In this document: positions 24,001 to 34,924 of the stretch, piece after piece | Layout: the number at the start of each line of letters is the position of its first letter | Position numbering within the stretch: the stretch's first letter is position 1 | Source of the DNA: Acinonyx jubatus | Lineage: Eukaryota > Chordata > Mammalia > Carnivora > Felidae | Assembly (NCBI RefSeq): GCF_027475565.1 | Contig: NC_069384.1 | Span: 106,838,001-106,902,000 of the forward strand | DNA length: 64,000 bases | Reading direction: 5' to 3' | Translations under genes and position numbers: made by a program | Notes under the pieces: model-generated | Seen by the model: the letters and a program-made list of their open reading frames with translations, nothing else | The model's database searches: none | What the model was told of the DNA's origin: nothing

Positions 24001-24429
24001 AGATGGTAAGGAATATGGCAGGACTCCTGCAATCTGCGTTAACTTCTTTCTTCATTTTGTTGTAGAAAAAAGCTCTTGTTCAGCAAATCTACCCTCCCAA
24101 GTGTCTACCCTCTGGGAGGATTGTCTTATGAGCAGCCCCATGATGACAGCAAGTCCTCATCTATTGGTGTCAGCAAAAAAGGCAGATCTGTCTGTCTTCT
24201 CATCCTTTGCACTCTGGTCTGGGACTTCCTCAAGAGGCTGACACTTGTCTTGTATTGGCTTGAGTCAATGGAAGCCCCTATGGATCAGTTTCAGAGCTTC
24301 TCTATTAATAGAATTTATGAGACCCTAAATTGCCTGACATTTTCCTTCCTAGGAACTCAGTTTATTAACCCAAATCCAACATGACAGTGTGTCAGATCTG
24401 CTGATTGACTGCACTGTGAAAGAAGAGGG
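24001..24429. other. No recognised feature
   Basis: Unassigned sequence between the L2 and the ancient L1. The frame at 24076-24384 shows no domain. Confidence 0.4.
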
Positions 24430-26749
24430 GCAGAAAGACCATGTCTGTGGACCTCAGGGCCTTGTCCTCTACCTGATTTTTCACGCATGACTAACTTTAT
24501 GATACCTGAACAAGATCCACCTATTGTAAGGTTAGAGTGCTGACCCATACAAGGCAGTATGCATTCTTGGCCACTGACCAATGCTGGGTAGGGAGGGCTC
24601 TGCCCAAACCATTCACAATGTGGTCTACAATTGGCAAAGTGGCCAATTCCACTTCCTGTAATGGTCACATAAGCTCCTGTCAGAATGATCCTCCTGAAGT
24701 TAACAACTATAAACTCTGGAGAAAATATAAAACAACAACTACCTGAAGGCACTGAAGAACAATCAAAACAAGATACATTCTGGGGAGTGTCAGGAGAAAC
24801 ATCTGCCATAGACCCTGAGTGTCCCTGCGTGTTTTTTCTAGGTGTGCCTACAATGGAAGGCCATGACTGCTTATGACTTGGGCCATTACTCAGGACTGAA
24901 TTTGCAGTGAGCAAATGAGGGATTACACAAGGTCTCCCTGAGACAAACAACAAGCTTTTTCACTGCATAACATGAAAGAATTCGGTTCCCCAAACTCAGT
25001 GCTCCTGTCCTGTAATGTATCCCACTGTGCAGTACAGGCATCCATCTGGGCCCACGGAGCCATCAGTGTGGGACTTGCGGGCAAGGGAAATCCACGCCAG
25101 CATGTGGAGACCCATAATTCTTACTGTGCCAGGAGTAATAAAGCCCTCCTTTCTGACCCACGAAATAGTGACTGGTTTATTTATTGGCTGGTAAGCAGGA
25201 TAAAATAAAATCTCAGACCTGGACAGAAGGGAGTCGACACTTGAAAGAAGGGAATGGCACTGGCTAGAACCTCCCATTTTCATGACTTCTGGCTTGACAG
25301 GTTTCAGTCCATGCCATGTGGAATGGCAAAGACTCTGATAGAAAGCCTGCAGTCTTTCTGGTTTAAAGACTCAGAGGGCAAAGTTTGGACAACCACACCC
25401 GCTGGAAAGTGAGAGGGAAATCACAGAAATGAGAGCCAGAGGGAGGAACTATAAATTCTGTCTATTAATTCTGCCCAAATGTCTGGCTGACCTCCGCACC
25501 ATGCATTTGCAAGGCAGACTCCAGATGGCCCAGGAGAGACTACAATTTCAGAAATGAGATTGCAGCTGCTGCCCAGGAGACGGAGTTTGCACTCTGAATT
25601 CAATTATGTTAAGTGGCTGCTGTAACAACAACAACAACTCTTTAGAGAAACAGAATAGCATCCGGAATCTCTACAACACTTACAATGTCCAGAATATAAT
25701 CCAAAGTTACTCGACACACAATGAAACAAGAAAATAGAACCCATTCTCAAGATTTAAAAACACAAACAAAAAACCCAACAGAGAAGGACCCTGAGATGAC
25801 CTAGACATTGGAATTAGCAGATGAGGATGTGGAAGCAATGATTATCTCTCTGTTCAAGAGTGAAAAAGAAAACATGCTCATCGTGAATAAAAAGGCAATT
25901 TGAGCTCACAAGTAGAAGCTATGTATTTCTTTACAAGGTGCAAATTCCAGAATTAAGTAACACAACTTATGGGAAAATAATCATTAGATGAGTTTAACAT
26001 GAGAATGGAGACAGAAGAAAAAATAAATTTGGAGCTCCATAAATAGAAGTTGCCCAATTAGAATAAAAGAAAAAAAACCCAGATTTTAAGAAATGATCAG
26101 ACCCTCAAGGACTTAGGGGAGAATATTCAAAGGTCTAACATACATGTTATAGAATGTGAGAGAAACTCAATTTAAAAAGTAATTACTGGAAATTTCCCAT
26201 ATTTGGTGAAGACATTAATTTACAGATTCAAGAAGGTCAGCAAACTAAACAGGATGAATACAAAGAAAACCATCTCCAGGCACATTATACTCAAAGAGCT
26301 AAAAAGCAAATATATAGAAAAACACTTGACTAGAGCCAGGCACATGACATATTATCAACAGGGTAACAATGACCCAAGTCATCTAATTTATCAACACAAA
26401 CTGTAGAGGCCGGAGACCAGTGGAAGAACCTCTTCAAATTACTGAGGAAAAAAATTCGATTTAGAATTCTGTATCCTGAAAAAACAAAGACAGAATAAAA
26501 ATATTTTCAGATAAAGGAAAATTTATTCCCACCAGATCTTTAATGTAAGAAATGCTAAAGGAGTATAGCATTTCAGGTAGAAAGAAAATAATAGACAGAA
26601 GATTTTTAGGAAGGAAGAGTGCTAGAAATGGTAAATATGTGGATAAATATAAAAGATGATTTTTTTTCTTTCAATTTCTTTACAATCATTTGACTCTATG
26701 AAATAAAAATTATAGCATTGTCCTCAGGGTTTAAAGTGTATATAATCTA

Positions 26750-26968
26750 GGGGCGCCTGGGTGGCTCAGTCGGTTGAGCGTCCGACTTCAGCTCAGGTCA
26801 TGATCTCACAGTTCGTGAGTTCAAGCCCCGTGTCGGACTCTGTGCTGACAGCTCAGAGCCTGGAGCCTGCTTCGGATTCTGTGTCTCCCTCTCTCTCTGC
26901 CCCTTCCCCACTCATGCTCTGTCTCCCTCTGTCTCTCAAAAATGAATAAACGTTAAAAAAATTTTTTT
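26750..26968 (+). mobile_element. Feline Can-SINE, full length
   Basis: Head gggcgcctgggtggctcag, 'gttcgtgagttcaagcccc', canonical middle and AATGAATAAACGTTAAAA tail. A 16-bp TSD with one mismatch (aagtgtatataatcta at 26734-26749; aagtatatataatcta at 26969-26984). It interrupts the ancient L1. Confidence 0.97.
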
Positions 26969-27725
26969 AAGTATATATAATCTAATTGGTGTGGGTGGCT
27001 GTAAATGGACCTATACATTTGCAAAGTTTCTACATTAGAGTTAATATTTTAGCATGGCACGTATAGACTATAAAGAATTAAGGGATGTGTATTATGCTTC
27101 CTAAAGAAACCACTTAAAAATAATGTAAAGTTGTGTAGCTAAAAAGACACCAAGTAAACTAAAATATGTTTCTTTAAAAAACACAATTTTAAAATGCCAA
27201 AATAAGACAGTAAGGAAGAACAAAAGATCAAAAAGCAAAAGGACAAACAGAAAACATAGTCCAAACATAAATCCAACATTATCAACAATCATTAAGTGTT
27301 AATAAATGAAACACTGACTAAAAGGCAGGATTTGTTAGAATGAATGAAAACACAAGATCCAAATATATGCTGTCTTTAAGAGATGCACTTTATATATACA
27401 GGTAGGTGGGAAGTAAATGGATGAAGAAAGTTACACACTGCTGGCAGTAAAAAGAAGGCTGGGGTGGCCATACTAAGGTATATTAACATAAGATAAAGTA
27501 GACTTGAAGACAAACAGTGGTATCAGAAATAAAGTGACACATTTAATAATGATAAAAAGGTTAATTCGTCAGGAAGACATAATAGTCACAAATATAGAAA
27601 TCCTAACAATAGGCCTTCAAAAGGTACGACACAATTAAAAATGAAAGAGAAATAAGCCATTCTACTTTCAGCAATGGCTAAAATAACTAGAACCAAAAAG
27701 TGTGAGTTAAAAATATCCTGGTCTA

Positions 27726-27958
27726 GGGGCGCCTGGGTGGCTTGGTAGGTTAAGCATCCGACTTCGGCTCAGGTCATGACCTCACGGTCCGTGAGTTCGA
27801 GCCCCGCGTCGGGCTCTGTGCTGACCGCTCAGAGCCTGCAGCCTGTTTCAGATTCTGTGTCTCCCTCTCTCTCTGCCCCTCCCCTGTTCATGCTCTGTCT
27901 CTCTCTCTCTCTGTCTCAAAAATAAATAAACGTTAAAAAAAAAAATTAAAAAAAAAAA
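27726..27958 (+). mobile_element. Feline Can-SINE, full length, well preserved
   Basis: Close to the consensus through the A and B boxes (gtgagttcgagccccgcgtc), with an expanded CT tract and a double A tail. An 11-bp TSD, ATCCTGGTCTA, lies at 27715-27725 and 27959-27969. It sits at the downstream end of the ancient L1. Confidence 0.97.
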
Positions 27959-27969
27959 ATCCTGGTCTA

Positions 27970-28884
27970 CATTGAAGGCCCCCAGTTAGAAAGCCCAACC
28001 TGTACAACTACTTGTGACAGGGTTCTGGAGACATGCTTGGAATTTCGCATATTGGACCTAAGTGTGCAGAATAAGTGAGACATGTCCGTCACGGTACCAA
28101 CCATGTCTCTGGTTCCATTTCATGGAAAGTGTCATACTCATGACCTTACTGAAGCAGCATGAAGAAAGTCAAGATCATGAGAATCCCATTCCCTGCTATT
28201 CCCACCCTAGTTCACGGAAAGCTTGTTTGGGCTAGAATGGGCACCTCCCTACAGGCACTGAGAGGTCTATATTCTCGCCAGCGTTCTGTGATATATGGGG
28301 TCAAGGACTCTGCCTGCACAGACTGGCCATAAGCTGGACCTATCTGATGCTCTCTCACAGACCGTTTAGCTAGGAGATACTGAGAAAATGAGGTTGTTAG
28401 TAGGCAGTACTGGACCTGAAAAGATGTATAGAAATGTCATGGCAAAGAGAGTTAGGAGTTGTGTGTTACGAATAGGCAGATCCAATCTGCTAGGTGAAAA
28501 AAACACAGGAAAGAAGAAAGAAAGTCAGACGTACAGAAGTAGAGAGCAGACACCCAGAGAGTAGCTAAGTCTGACTGGTGGAGAAGCCCCCACCACTAGT
28601 GGATGATGTACCAACTCCTGTTTCTGGAATCTCTAGGGCTGCCTGGTACCCACCGTGGGGGAGAACTGGCTGTTCTATGGTTATTTTCCTTGGAGTCCTA
28701 GGAGACTTGTCATCCATGGGCTATTACATAATGGGTATCCAAACAGTAAACCTCATCTTACTTGAGGCAAAGCAAAGGGACCTTTATTTTGTGCAATTAA
28801 AAAACCTAATTAGGTCAAAGTTATTAATAAAATTCAAGCTCTGCTCGATGCTTACCAACTCTAGGAGTTGATATTATAATTTTA
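27970..28884. other. No recognised gene
   Basis: Unassigned sequence. The 28578-28871 frame (97 codons) has a weak hydrophobic segment and no family resemblance. Confidence 0.4.
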
Positions 28885-29045
28885 ATTTGGTGAAGACATT
28901 AATTTACAGATTCAAGAAGGTCAGCAAACTCCAAGCGAGATAAATACAAAGAAAATCATCCCCAGGCATATTACAACCAAACTGCTAAAAACAAGAGATA
29001 AAGAGAAAAACCTGAATGCAGCCAAAGACACAGGACAATCTTAGG
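28885..29045 (+). mobile_element. Second fragment of the ancient L1 ORF1 region
   Basis: It starts with 46 nt identical to 26201-26246, then continues as a diverged copy of the same ORF1 C-terminal region ('aaatacaaagaaaatcatcc', 'aggcatattacaaccaaact', 'aaaaacctgaatgcagcc'). About 160 bp long, ending at 'ggacaatctt'. No TSD seen. Confidence 0.7.
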
Positions 29046-29404
29046 CTTTCATGTTACGCTGAAGCCTTTATGTTCCTTAATGTAGAAGCGGCACTATTTT
29101 AAAAAATAAAATTTGCATTTCTTAATATATAAAATTTATTTTTTAACATGAAACAAATAGTCAAAGGAAACCAAGAGAACTTATTTAATTTCTAAATCTT
29201 TCTAAAATGCATTAAATAATAGTATCCATTTCTTCCTGGTCTATGAGTCACGTTTATTTTGAAAGAGACTTGTAAGAGACATATGTTTCTCAATAAAGTC
29301 TAACAATAAAAATAGTGGCATGTATACTGCAGTTTATAAATAAGAATGGGCACAGACTAGAACTAGATCCATAACTTGCTATAGAGTAGTTACCGAGGTA
29401 CAGA
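29046..29404. other. No recognised feature
   Basis: Strongly AT-rich unassigned sequence. Confidence 0.45.
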
Positions 29405-29640
29405 AAAATGTAAAAGCTCCAGCACCAGAGTCAGACAAAATGGAAAAGCTAAGACCCAGACCCAGTTATCTACCTACAAGATATCAGAATAGCTCCTCTG
29501 AGCCTCGGTTTCCTCATCTGTAAGACTGCAATAATAGTAACATCTATCTCATATGGCTTTGTAAGGATTAAATGAAACAATAGGTATTAGAGTGCTTCAC
29601 ATCCCATCTGGCACAGAACGAATCCTCAGTGAGTGAAAAT
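29405..29640 (+). mobile_element. MIR, sense, nearly full length
   Basis: Landmarks are 'ctccagcaccagagtcagac', 'ctcctctgagcctcggtttc', 'ctcatctgtaagactgcaat', 'ttgtaaggattaaatgaaac' and 'gagtgcttcacatcccatct', 'ggcacagaacgaatcctcag'. Confidence 0.88.
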
Positions 29641-29879
29641 TGTCGTGCCTTGCACTGCTGGGCTTACCCAGAAAAAGAAGCTCAGTGCCATTAAGTTAGG
29701 GACTGCACCCTCATAAGCCCTTGCTTGGAGGGGGGCAGGGGAGGGGAGAAATGCAGAGAAGGGAGAGTTTGAAGAAAGTCTAAGTAGGATTGCAGGGGAG
29801 TCAATAAGAAAATAAGCTCTTCTCGCTCTCGCTCTCAAGGACAGGATTTCAGAAGGGCCTGGGGTAAGCCTCTCAGGGG

Positions 29880-30180
29880 AGGGACTACTCTTGTCTTTAT
29901 AGCCCTGGTGCACGATAGAGGCCCTGGCCTCTATCATAAATGTCAGTTGAATGAACGAACAATGTTGCAATGAAGAGCCATGACGAAATGGTTACGGCCG
30001 TGAGGGTGTGGGACAAAGTGCCCCGACTGGCGAAGCCCCAGGAAATGGGGGTGGCCTTGGGCATCTGGCTCCCACTTGGTGCCAGTGAGAGAACTCTGTT
30101 AGCCATGTAAGTGTGAGGCATCAAGTTATCATCCTTGGCACAAAGTAGGTGCTCAATAATATCTACTGAATGATGAATAT
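29880..30180 (+). mobile_element. Two L2/MIR 3'-end fragments, sense
   Basis: 29880-29965 ends with 'aatgtcagttgaatgaacga', and 30110-30180 carries 'cttggcacaaagtaggtgct' then 'caataatatctactgaatga'. Both match L2-type 3' termini in sense orientation, 150 bp apart, which suggests two insertions or one internally disrupted copy. Confidence 0.5.
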
Positions 30181-30218
30181 ATAAATAAATAGGGCTTCCT
30201 CTGAAAAACCAGTTCACC

Positions 30219-30343
30219 GGGGCGCCTGGGTGGCTCAGTCGGTTGCACATCTGACTTCAGCTCATGTCATGATCTCATAGTCTGTGGGTTCGACCCCGCA
30301 TTGGGCTCTGTGCTGGCAGCTCAGAGCCTGGAGCCTGCTTTGG

Positions 30344-30379
<36 letters not shown>

Positions 30380-30434
30380 ACTCACACTCTGTCTCTCTCT
30401 CAAAAATAAACGTTAAAAAAAATTGAAAAAAAAA
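30219..30434 (+). mobile_element. Feline Can-SINE with (CT)15 expansion
   Basis: Head gggcgcctgggtggctcag. The B-box region has lost one base (ggttcgaccccgc). A CT run of ~30 nt lies at 30347-30376, then AAAATAAACGTT and a tail. An 8-bp TSD, AGTTCACC, lies at 30211-30218 and 30435-30442. Confidence 0.95.
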
Positions 30435-30442
30435 AGTTCACC

Positions 30443-32191
30443 AAAATCACTAAACTGTCACTGATTCATGGAAAACAGATGTGGGCAACATTTGTGGATG
30501 TTATTGATGGATAGGGATTCTAGAACAGTCTTAAATGGAATCGCTTTGTACTTCTCCATATTGCTTCCTAATTAAAGTGCCTTGCAACATAGATCACTTT
30601 AGAAAATATACCTTGGCCTACCAAAGGTTTGGGAGAACCAAACTGTTGCCAAGGACAGGATGAACTTGAATTATTTAAATGAAAATACTTGTCTATCCAT
30701 TCAGCTCAAAAAGATGCTGACCTACCAGCCTCTAGGTTTTGCCTTTTATTTTCCTAATAATTCTGACTCACATTTCTGAAAGGACCCTGAAAACGCACCC
30801 GATTCTTCATGTATTTCCATAAAACATATGTGTTACCCTGAGAGCAAATGTGTAAAAATGCAAAATAAATTGTTCCAGTTTTTGACAATTATTCTACAGG
30901 AGGTTCCTTGGCTTTAAGAAGCAGAAATAACGCTTATGTGAAAGAATAAAAAAAAAAAAATGCTCTACGTGTTTGAAATGCTGTAAAAATCACGAGAATT
31001 TTGTTTCTTTGTAATACCTGTTACAAAGCCATTTCCATAATGATTCTCTTTTTGGTTGTTCTAAAAGCAGCATGATGTATGAAAAAGGCAGCCTTGGGGT
31101 AGAAATGCAAATTCCTATTATTATAAAAGTATGGAAAGATTGTTTGGGACCAAGAAAGTCAAGGTCTGCCTAGGCTATTATAACAGGAACCAATATGGTA
31201 TTGCCACATGCAATGTTCCTAATGCACTTCTGTGGGTATTTCACAATAAGCCATTACCATGGCAACTTAACCTCCAACCACACAAAAGAAACACCTCAAA
31301 TTCTTTCTCCAGAATGACACAAATCTCACATAGGATCAAGGGATTTGTTTTAAAAATACTTCTCTAATGCTATTTTTAATGGCTAAAAGATAGATTTAGG
31401 AAGGGGGTGGTCAGTGTAGACAGAATGAAGATGGACCAAGTACATGAATGATTGTTATACATTTCTGCAGCTTTAAATGGCTGGAAGTTCTACTGTAATG
31501 ATGTAAATAAATACCTATCTGTGTACATTGGTGGAAGGAGTGTAGTGAACGTGTCATTTTCACCCCCAAATACCGGTAGAAGAGAAGTGTTGCAGTTTTA
31601 TGCCGTTTTGAAAGGCACTTCCAACCCACTCCAGTCTTTGTCCTTAATATCTGCCATTTTATTTAAAGAATCTTCCTGGCAACCAGTCACTTACATGCAT
31701 ACAGCAATGTAGGGGGAAGAAGAACTCATTTCCAATGTCAGTCCCAAACCATGAAAAATTAAGAAGGATTCAGGAGTCAAAGAGTGGAGGGTAAGTCGGC
31801 CAGATAGTCCAGGGACCTGTTGACCAGGGTACAAGAGGCAGCCAGTAAGAAACCACAGCTAGTTAACACAGATTCACCCTCTTGGAAAAAAAAAAACCCA
31901 GAAAATATGGGCTTCCTCTTGGCACATCACAGCATCATCTTTCAATAAAAGGAAAGCTGGTATGTCATAATCCAAGCAGCTTCCTCTATAGCATAATGTC
32001 TCCCTCAAATAGGTCAGGCCTGATGTGAGCTAAGGCAGCAGGCTCAGTAAGTAAGATACTCGGGGACCTCGGAAGCCCTTTGAGTCGTCCAGTAATTCCT
32101 TTGTTCCTGAATGTCGTGTTTCTGGTGGAAAATCTCTTGGAAACCTGTGGTTCTGCTAAATATTAAAGTGCTGCACACAGGTGGGTGAGAA
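30443..32191. other. 1.7 kb without recognised repeats
   Basis: Unassigned. It includes an A13 run at 30948-30960 with no element recognised upstream of it. Frames at 31131-31367 and 31452-31712 have no known domains. Confidence 0.4.
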
Positions 32192-32205
32192 TGTGTGAAG
32201 CTTTA

Positions 32206-32340
32206 TTATATTATATATATACATATATATGTGTATACATATGTACATACACATATATACATATACATATATATGAAGCTTTATTACATATATATTATAT
32301 ATATATATTTATATTATATATATATAATATATATATATAG
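32206..32340. repeat. (TA)n/(ACAT)n microsatellite with internal duplication
   Basis: Almost pure A/T with scattered ACAT and GTGT units. The string GAAGCTTTATTA occurs at 32197-32208 (the TSD edge) and again at 32275-32286, so part of the tract was duplicated in tandem with a 78-bp period. Strong potential for cruciform extrusion and slippage. Confidence 0.88.
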
Positions 32341-32538
32341 TAAGTTTTTGACAGAGAGAGAGAGAGACCATGTGTGCATGGCGGGGAGGAGCAGAGGGAG
32401 AGGGAGAGAGAGAATCTCAAGCAGGCTCCACACTCAGCTCAGAGCCCAACTCAAGGCTCAATCCTATGAACCTGGGATCATGACCTGAGCCGAAATTATG
32501 ACTGGGACACTCAACTGACTGAGCCGCCCAGGTGCCCC
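32206..32538 (-). mobile_element. Feline Can-SINE, antisense, tail replaced by AT microsatellite
   Basis: The body is 32341-32538 on the minus strand (GA tract, 'aggctcaatcctatgaacct', 'gggatcatgacctgagccga', 'gagccgcccaggtgcccc'). The perfect 14-bp TSD TGTGTGAAGCTTTA lies at 32192-32205 and 32539-32552, so the 135-bp AT block at 32206-32340 is inside the insertion and stands where the A tail should be. Confidence 0.93.
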
Positions 32539-32552
32539 TGTGTGAAGCTTTA

Positions 32553-33349
32553 AAAATCATTCTGTGGTCCTAAGTATTTGAGTGCCCTGCCTTACTATAC
32601 ATATTTTGAGTTCAGTCACATCGAACATTCATTTAACATACTCAAATTCAACAAAGGCACTGTGTCAGAAAAGTGAAAGGAGCAGAAATAACTCAAGCTG
32701 TTCTGTTGATGATTTCCTTCATCCAAAGACTGCTCTGGGATGATATGTCTGGTGTTCCCTCAGTGGGACCCATTCTGTGGCTGACACAGAGCAAGCGCTT
32801 CCCTTGGCTTAAGGGACGCTTGAAGTTCATGGCCCTTAAACACAGGCTGACTTCTTCACTTGCTGTTCAACAGTACAGGAGGAAAAAGTAGACTCGGGGG
32901 TGGTACAGTGACCTCCAAGGTGGAATGTTCCTAAAGGATTTTCAAGGGTAATTTTGACAACACCTGCCTTTCTCCTTACCTGCTAACTTTGGAGCATAAT
33001 TGACGTATAAGATACACCTCTACAATTTTTAATTTTAGGGTATATCAGAGGACCATGACTTTCTAGAACCAGACTTCATGGTCTCTTTAAAATATTGTTT
33101 TCATTACCTGAAATTTAAAACAAAATTAAAAAAATATCCAGTTTATAAATAGAGGCTCAAAAGTTTATTTGCAAGCTGGCTGTTTGGAACTCAGAATGCA
33201 TTTTGCTATAAAAACAAATGTTATAAATGGTGCAAAAGGTATGTGGGTTCCCAGAATAGCCTACATACATCTTTGTTGTGAAATTTATATGTTTGCAAGG
33301 AAGAGTAGAAGGAAAGGGTAAAAAGGGTATAGAAAGGGGTACAGGGTAA
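32553..33349. other. No recognised gene
   Basis: Unassigned; no exon or repeat family recognised. Confidence 0.45.
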
Positions 33350-33525
33350 AATGGCTAAGAGCACTCGAGCCAGGCTATCTGTGTTCAAATACCATCACTC
33401 ACTAGCTTTTGGCCTTGACAAGTTCATCTCCCTGTGTCTCAGTTTGCTCATCTGTGAAATGGGGCTTAGAGAGTGTTTCTCTCAGACACACGTGTAAGGA
33501 TATAATCAGCCAATATAATGCATGC
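33350..33525 (+). mobile_element. MIR, sense
   Basis: 'atggctaagagcactcgagc', 'ctatctgtgttcaaatacca', 'cctgtgtctcagtttgctca' and 'tctgtgaaatggggctta' follow the MIR from its tRNA-like head through the core. The minus frame 33402-33860 partly reads through it. Confidence 0.9.
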
Positions 33526-34246
33526 TGTACAGAAAAAGGGCTCTGTGTTTGCTCCCAGGGTTGTTTTCTCTGAGTGTGAACTGCTCGCATACACTCCTGA
33601 GAGGAGGAATTCTCAGATCTTAACCAAACCATGCCTAGTACAGAAATATCCGCTCTAATGAGTATTTGTTTTAGCTTGAAAGGAAGAAAAGGAGAGGGAT
33701 GTGCTGAAGGGAAGGAAGCTTGTGAAATGTTCCTTCTCTCTCTTCTTTCCTTGGTCAACCACCGTGCTGACCCTATTCTGCTCTCTTCCAGTCCAGGGAT
33801 GTCTGCAGCAAGAGGAAGATGAGGACATGGTGAGAGGGAGGCTTGCTCCCCGGAGCCCACTGGGCAAACCTCATGGAAGCAGGTTTATAGAGCAGCCCCC
33901 GAGCAGTAAGCCCGAGGGTCAAGTGAGAGCTCCTCCTATCTACTTCCTGGGGCTCACCCCTCCACCCTGTCTCCCCACACGCAGCCTGTCAAGCAGTCAC
34001 CGCACACAGTGATGCTGGGTGGCCTCTCACCTTCTGGATCTTCTCCGTGATCTCTCAAATGTTCTCCGTGGGAACACGGCAAAAGGTTGTGGGTTGTATG
34101 CAGGTGACAATACCTAGAATCCTGTATAGACCCTTACCACTTTCTCGACCTCAAGAAAAGCGCCCTCAAATAAAACATATTTGGGGGAAGAAAATAGTAT
34201 TTCCTGACCTCTTTCAGTGCATTAAAGCACATACCAATTGCTTGTA
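33526..34246. other. No recognised gene
   Basis: Heavily overlapping short frames on both strands around 33.63-34.01 kb, none with a known domain. Somewhat GC-richer than its surroundings. Confidence 0.4.
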
Positions 34247-34273
34247 CCATCCATCCATCCATCCATCCATCCA
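34247..34273. repeat. (ATCC)n microsatellite
   Basis: About 6.5 perfect tetranucleotide units. Confidence 0.93.
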
Positions 34274-34298
34274 CTTATTCAATAAATCTGTAGTGTTT

Positions 34299-34369
34299 AG
34301 GATTATGAGAATACCTTTTTTAGGATTTTTTTTGAGAATACTTTTTTTAAGATTTTGAGAATACCTTTT
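34299..34369. repeat. Three-unit minisatellite, 21-27 bp period
   Basis: Three head-to-tail units at 34299-34321, 34322-34348 and 34349-34369, each reading (A)GGATT/AGATT, then TGAGAATAC, then a T run. Unit length differences come from T-run length. Confidence 0.88.
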
Positions 34370-34914
34370 GGAATTTCAGATAGTACATATTTATAATATG
34401 ATATTTAAATTTTTAAGGGGTTACTCTGAAGTCTAATTACCATTCTGTGTATGCAAAGTCAGGTGCATAATAAAGCGGTTACTATAAAGTTTTTAATATT
34501 CAAAAACAGGAAAATAATCCTTTTGTTTCTTTTTGTTTAAGGGAAATTTCCTGCCTTCAAGGAACTCACAGTTTTGATCAGGGAGAACAAACAAAACAGT
34601 CAGCCTTGATTAGGGGGAGCCTTATTTGTCTCCAGTCGTTGACAAACCAAAGCTTTGCTTTTCAGTGCAGCTGGACCACAGCAGAGAAGCCTACAGTTTA
34701 CAGAGTATGGCTCCCTAGCCTCCTGTGTGCACAATGCTGTCTGATGGCCTGGAGAATCCTCAGAGTATGCGGAAAGGACATACGGTGTCTCTGAACACAC
34801 TTTTCATTATCTGGAATGGACCCAGCTCTGCTACTGCCCTGAGTGAGTATGCTGGTCATGTGTATGTACAAGATGCTCATGGAGTTGGGGAGAGCTTTCA
34901 CAATCAACATTAAC
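34370..34914. other. No recognised feature
   Basis: Unassigned sequence with overlapping chance frames on both strands. Confidence 0.45.
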
Positions 34915-34924
34915 ACTACTTCAT

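Larger units (their letters stand above)
24430..27960 (+). mobile_element. Ancient L1 (L1ME/HAL1-like): 5' region, ORF1 and start of ORF2
   Basis: From ~25.4 kb on, the order fits an old L1. The ORF1 upstream region is at 25560-25760 ('gctgctgcccaggagacgga', 'aacaacaacaacaactcttt'). The ORF1 coiled-coil part is near 25790-25830 ('gacattggaattagcagatg'). The ORF1 C-terminal part is at 26190-26600 ('gacattaatttacagattca', 'accagtggaagaacctcttc', 'tttcagataaaggaaaattt', 'gaaatgctaaaggagtatag'). After a SINE, a stretch resembling the ORF2 endonuclease region follows ('atatatgctgtctttaagag', 'aattcgtcaggaagacataa'). The 24.43-25.4 kb part is assigned only by continuity. It includes a TAATAAA-bearing stretch (25010-25160) that could be LTR-derived. 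All frames are broken; the 198-codon minus frame at 24357-24953 is antisense to it. Confidence 0.6.

Noticed and set aside
24357..24953. 198-codon minus-strand frame, the longest in the window
   Set aside because: It lies antisense to presumed ancient L1 sequence, shows no domain and contains no plausible signal or fold motif.
32206..32340. AT block as an origin or matrix-attachment element
   Set aside because: It sits exactly between a TSD and a SINE body, so an expanded A tail explains it more simply.
33402..33860. 152-codon minus-strand frame
   Set aside because: Its C-terminal part is antisense to a MIR and the same DNA is open in several other frames.
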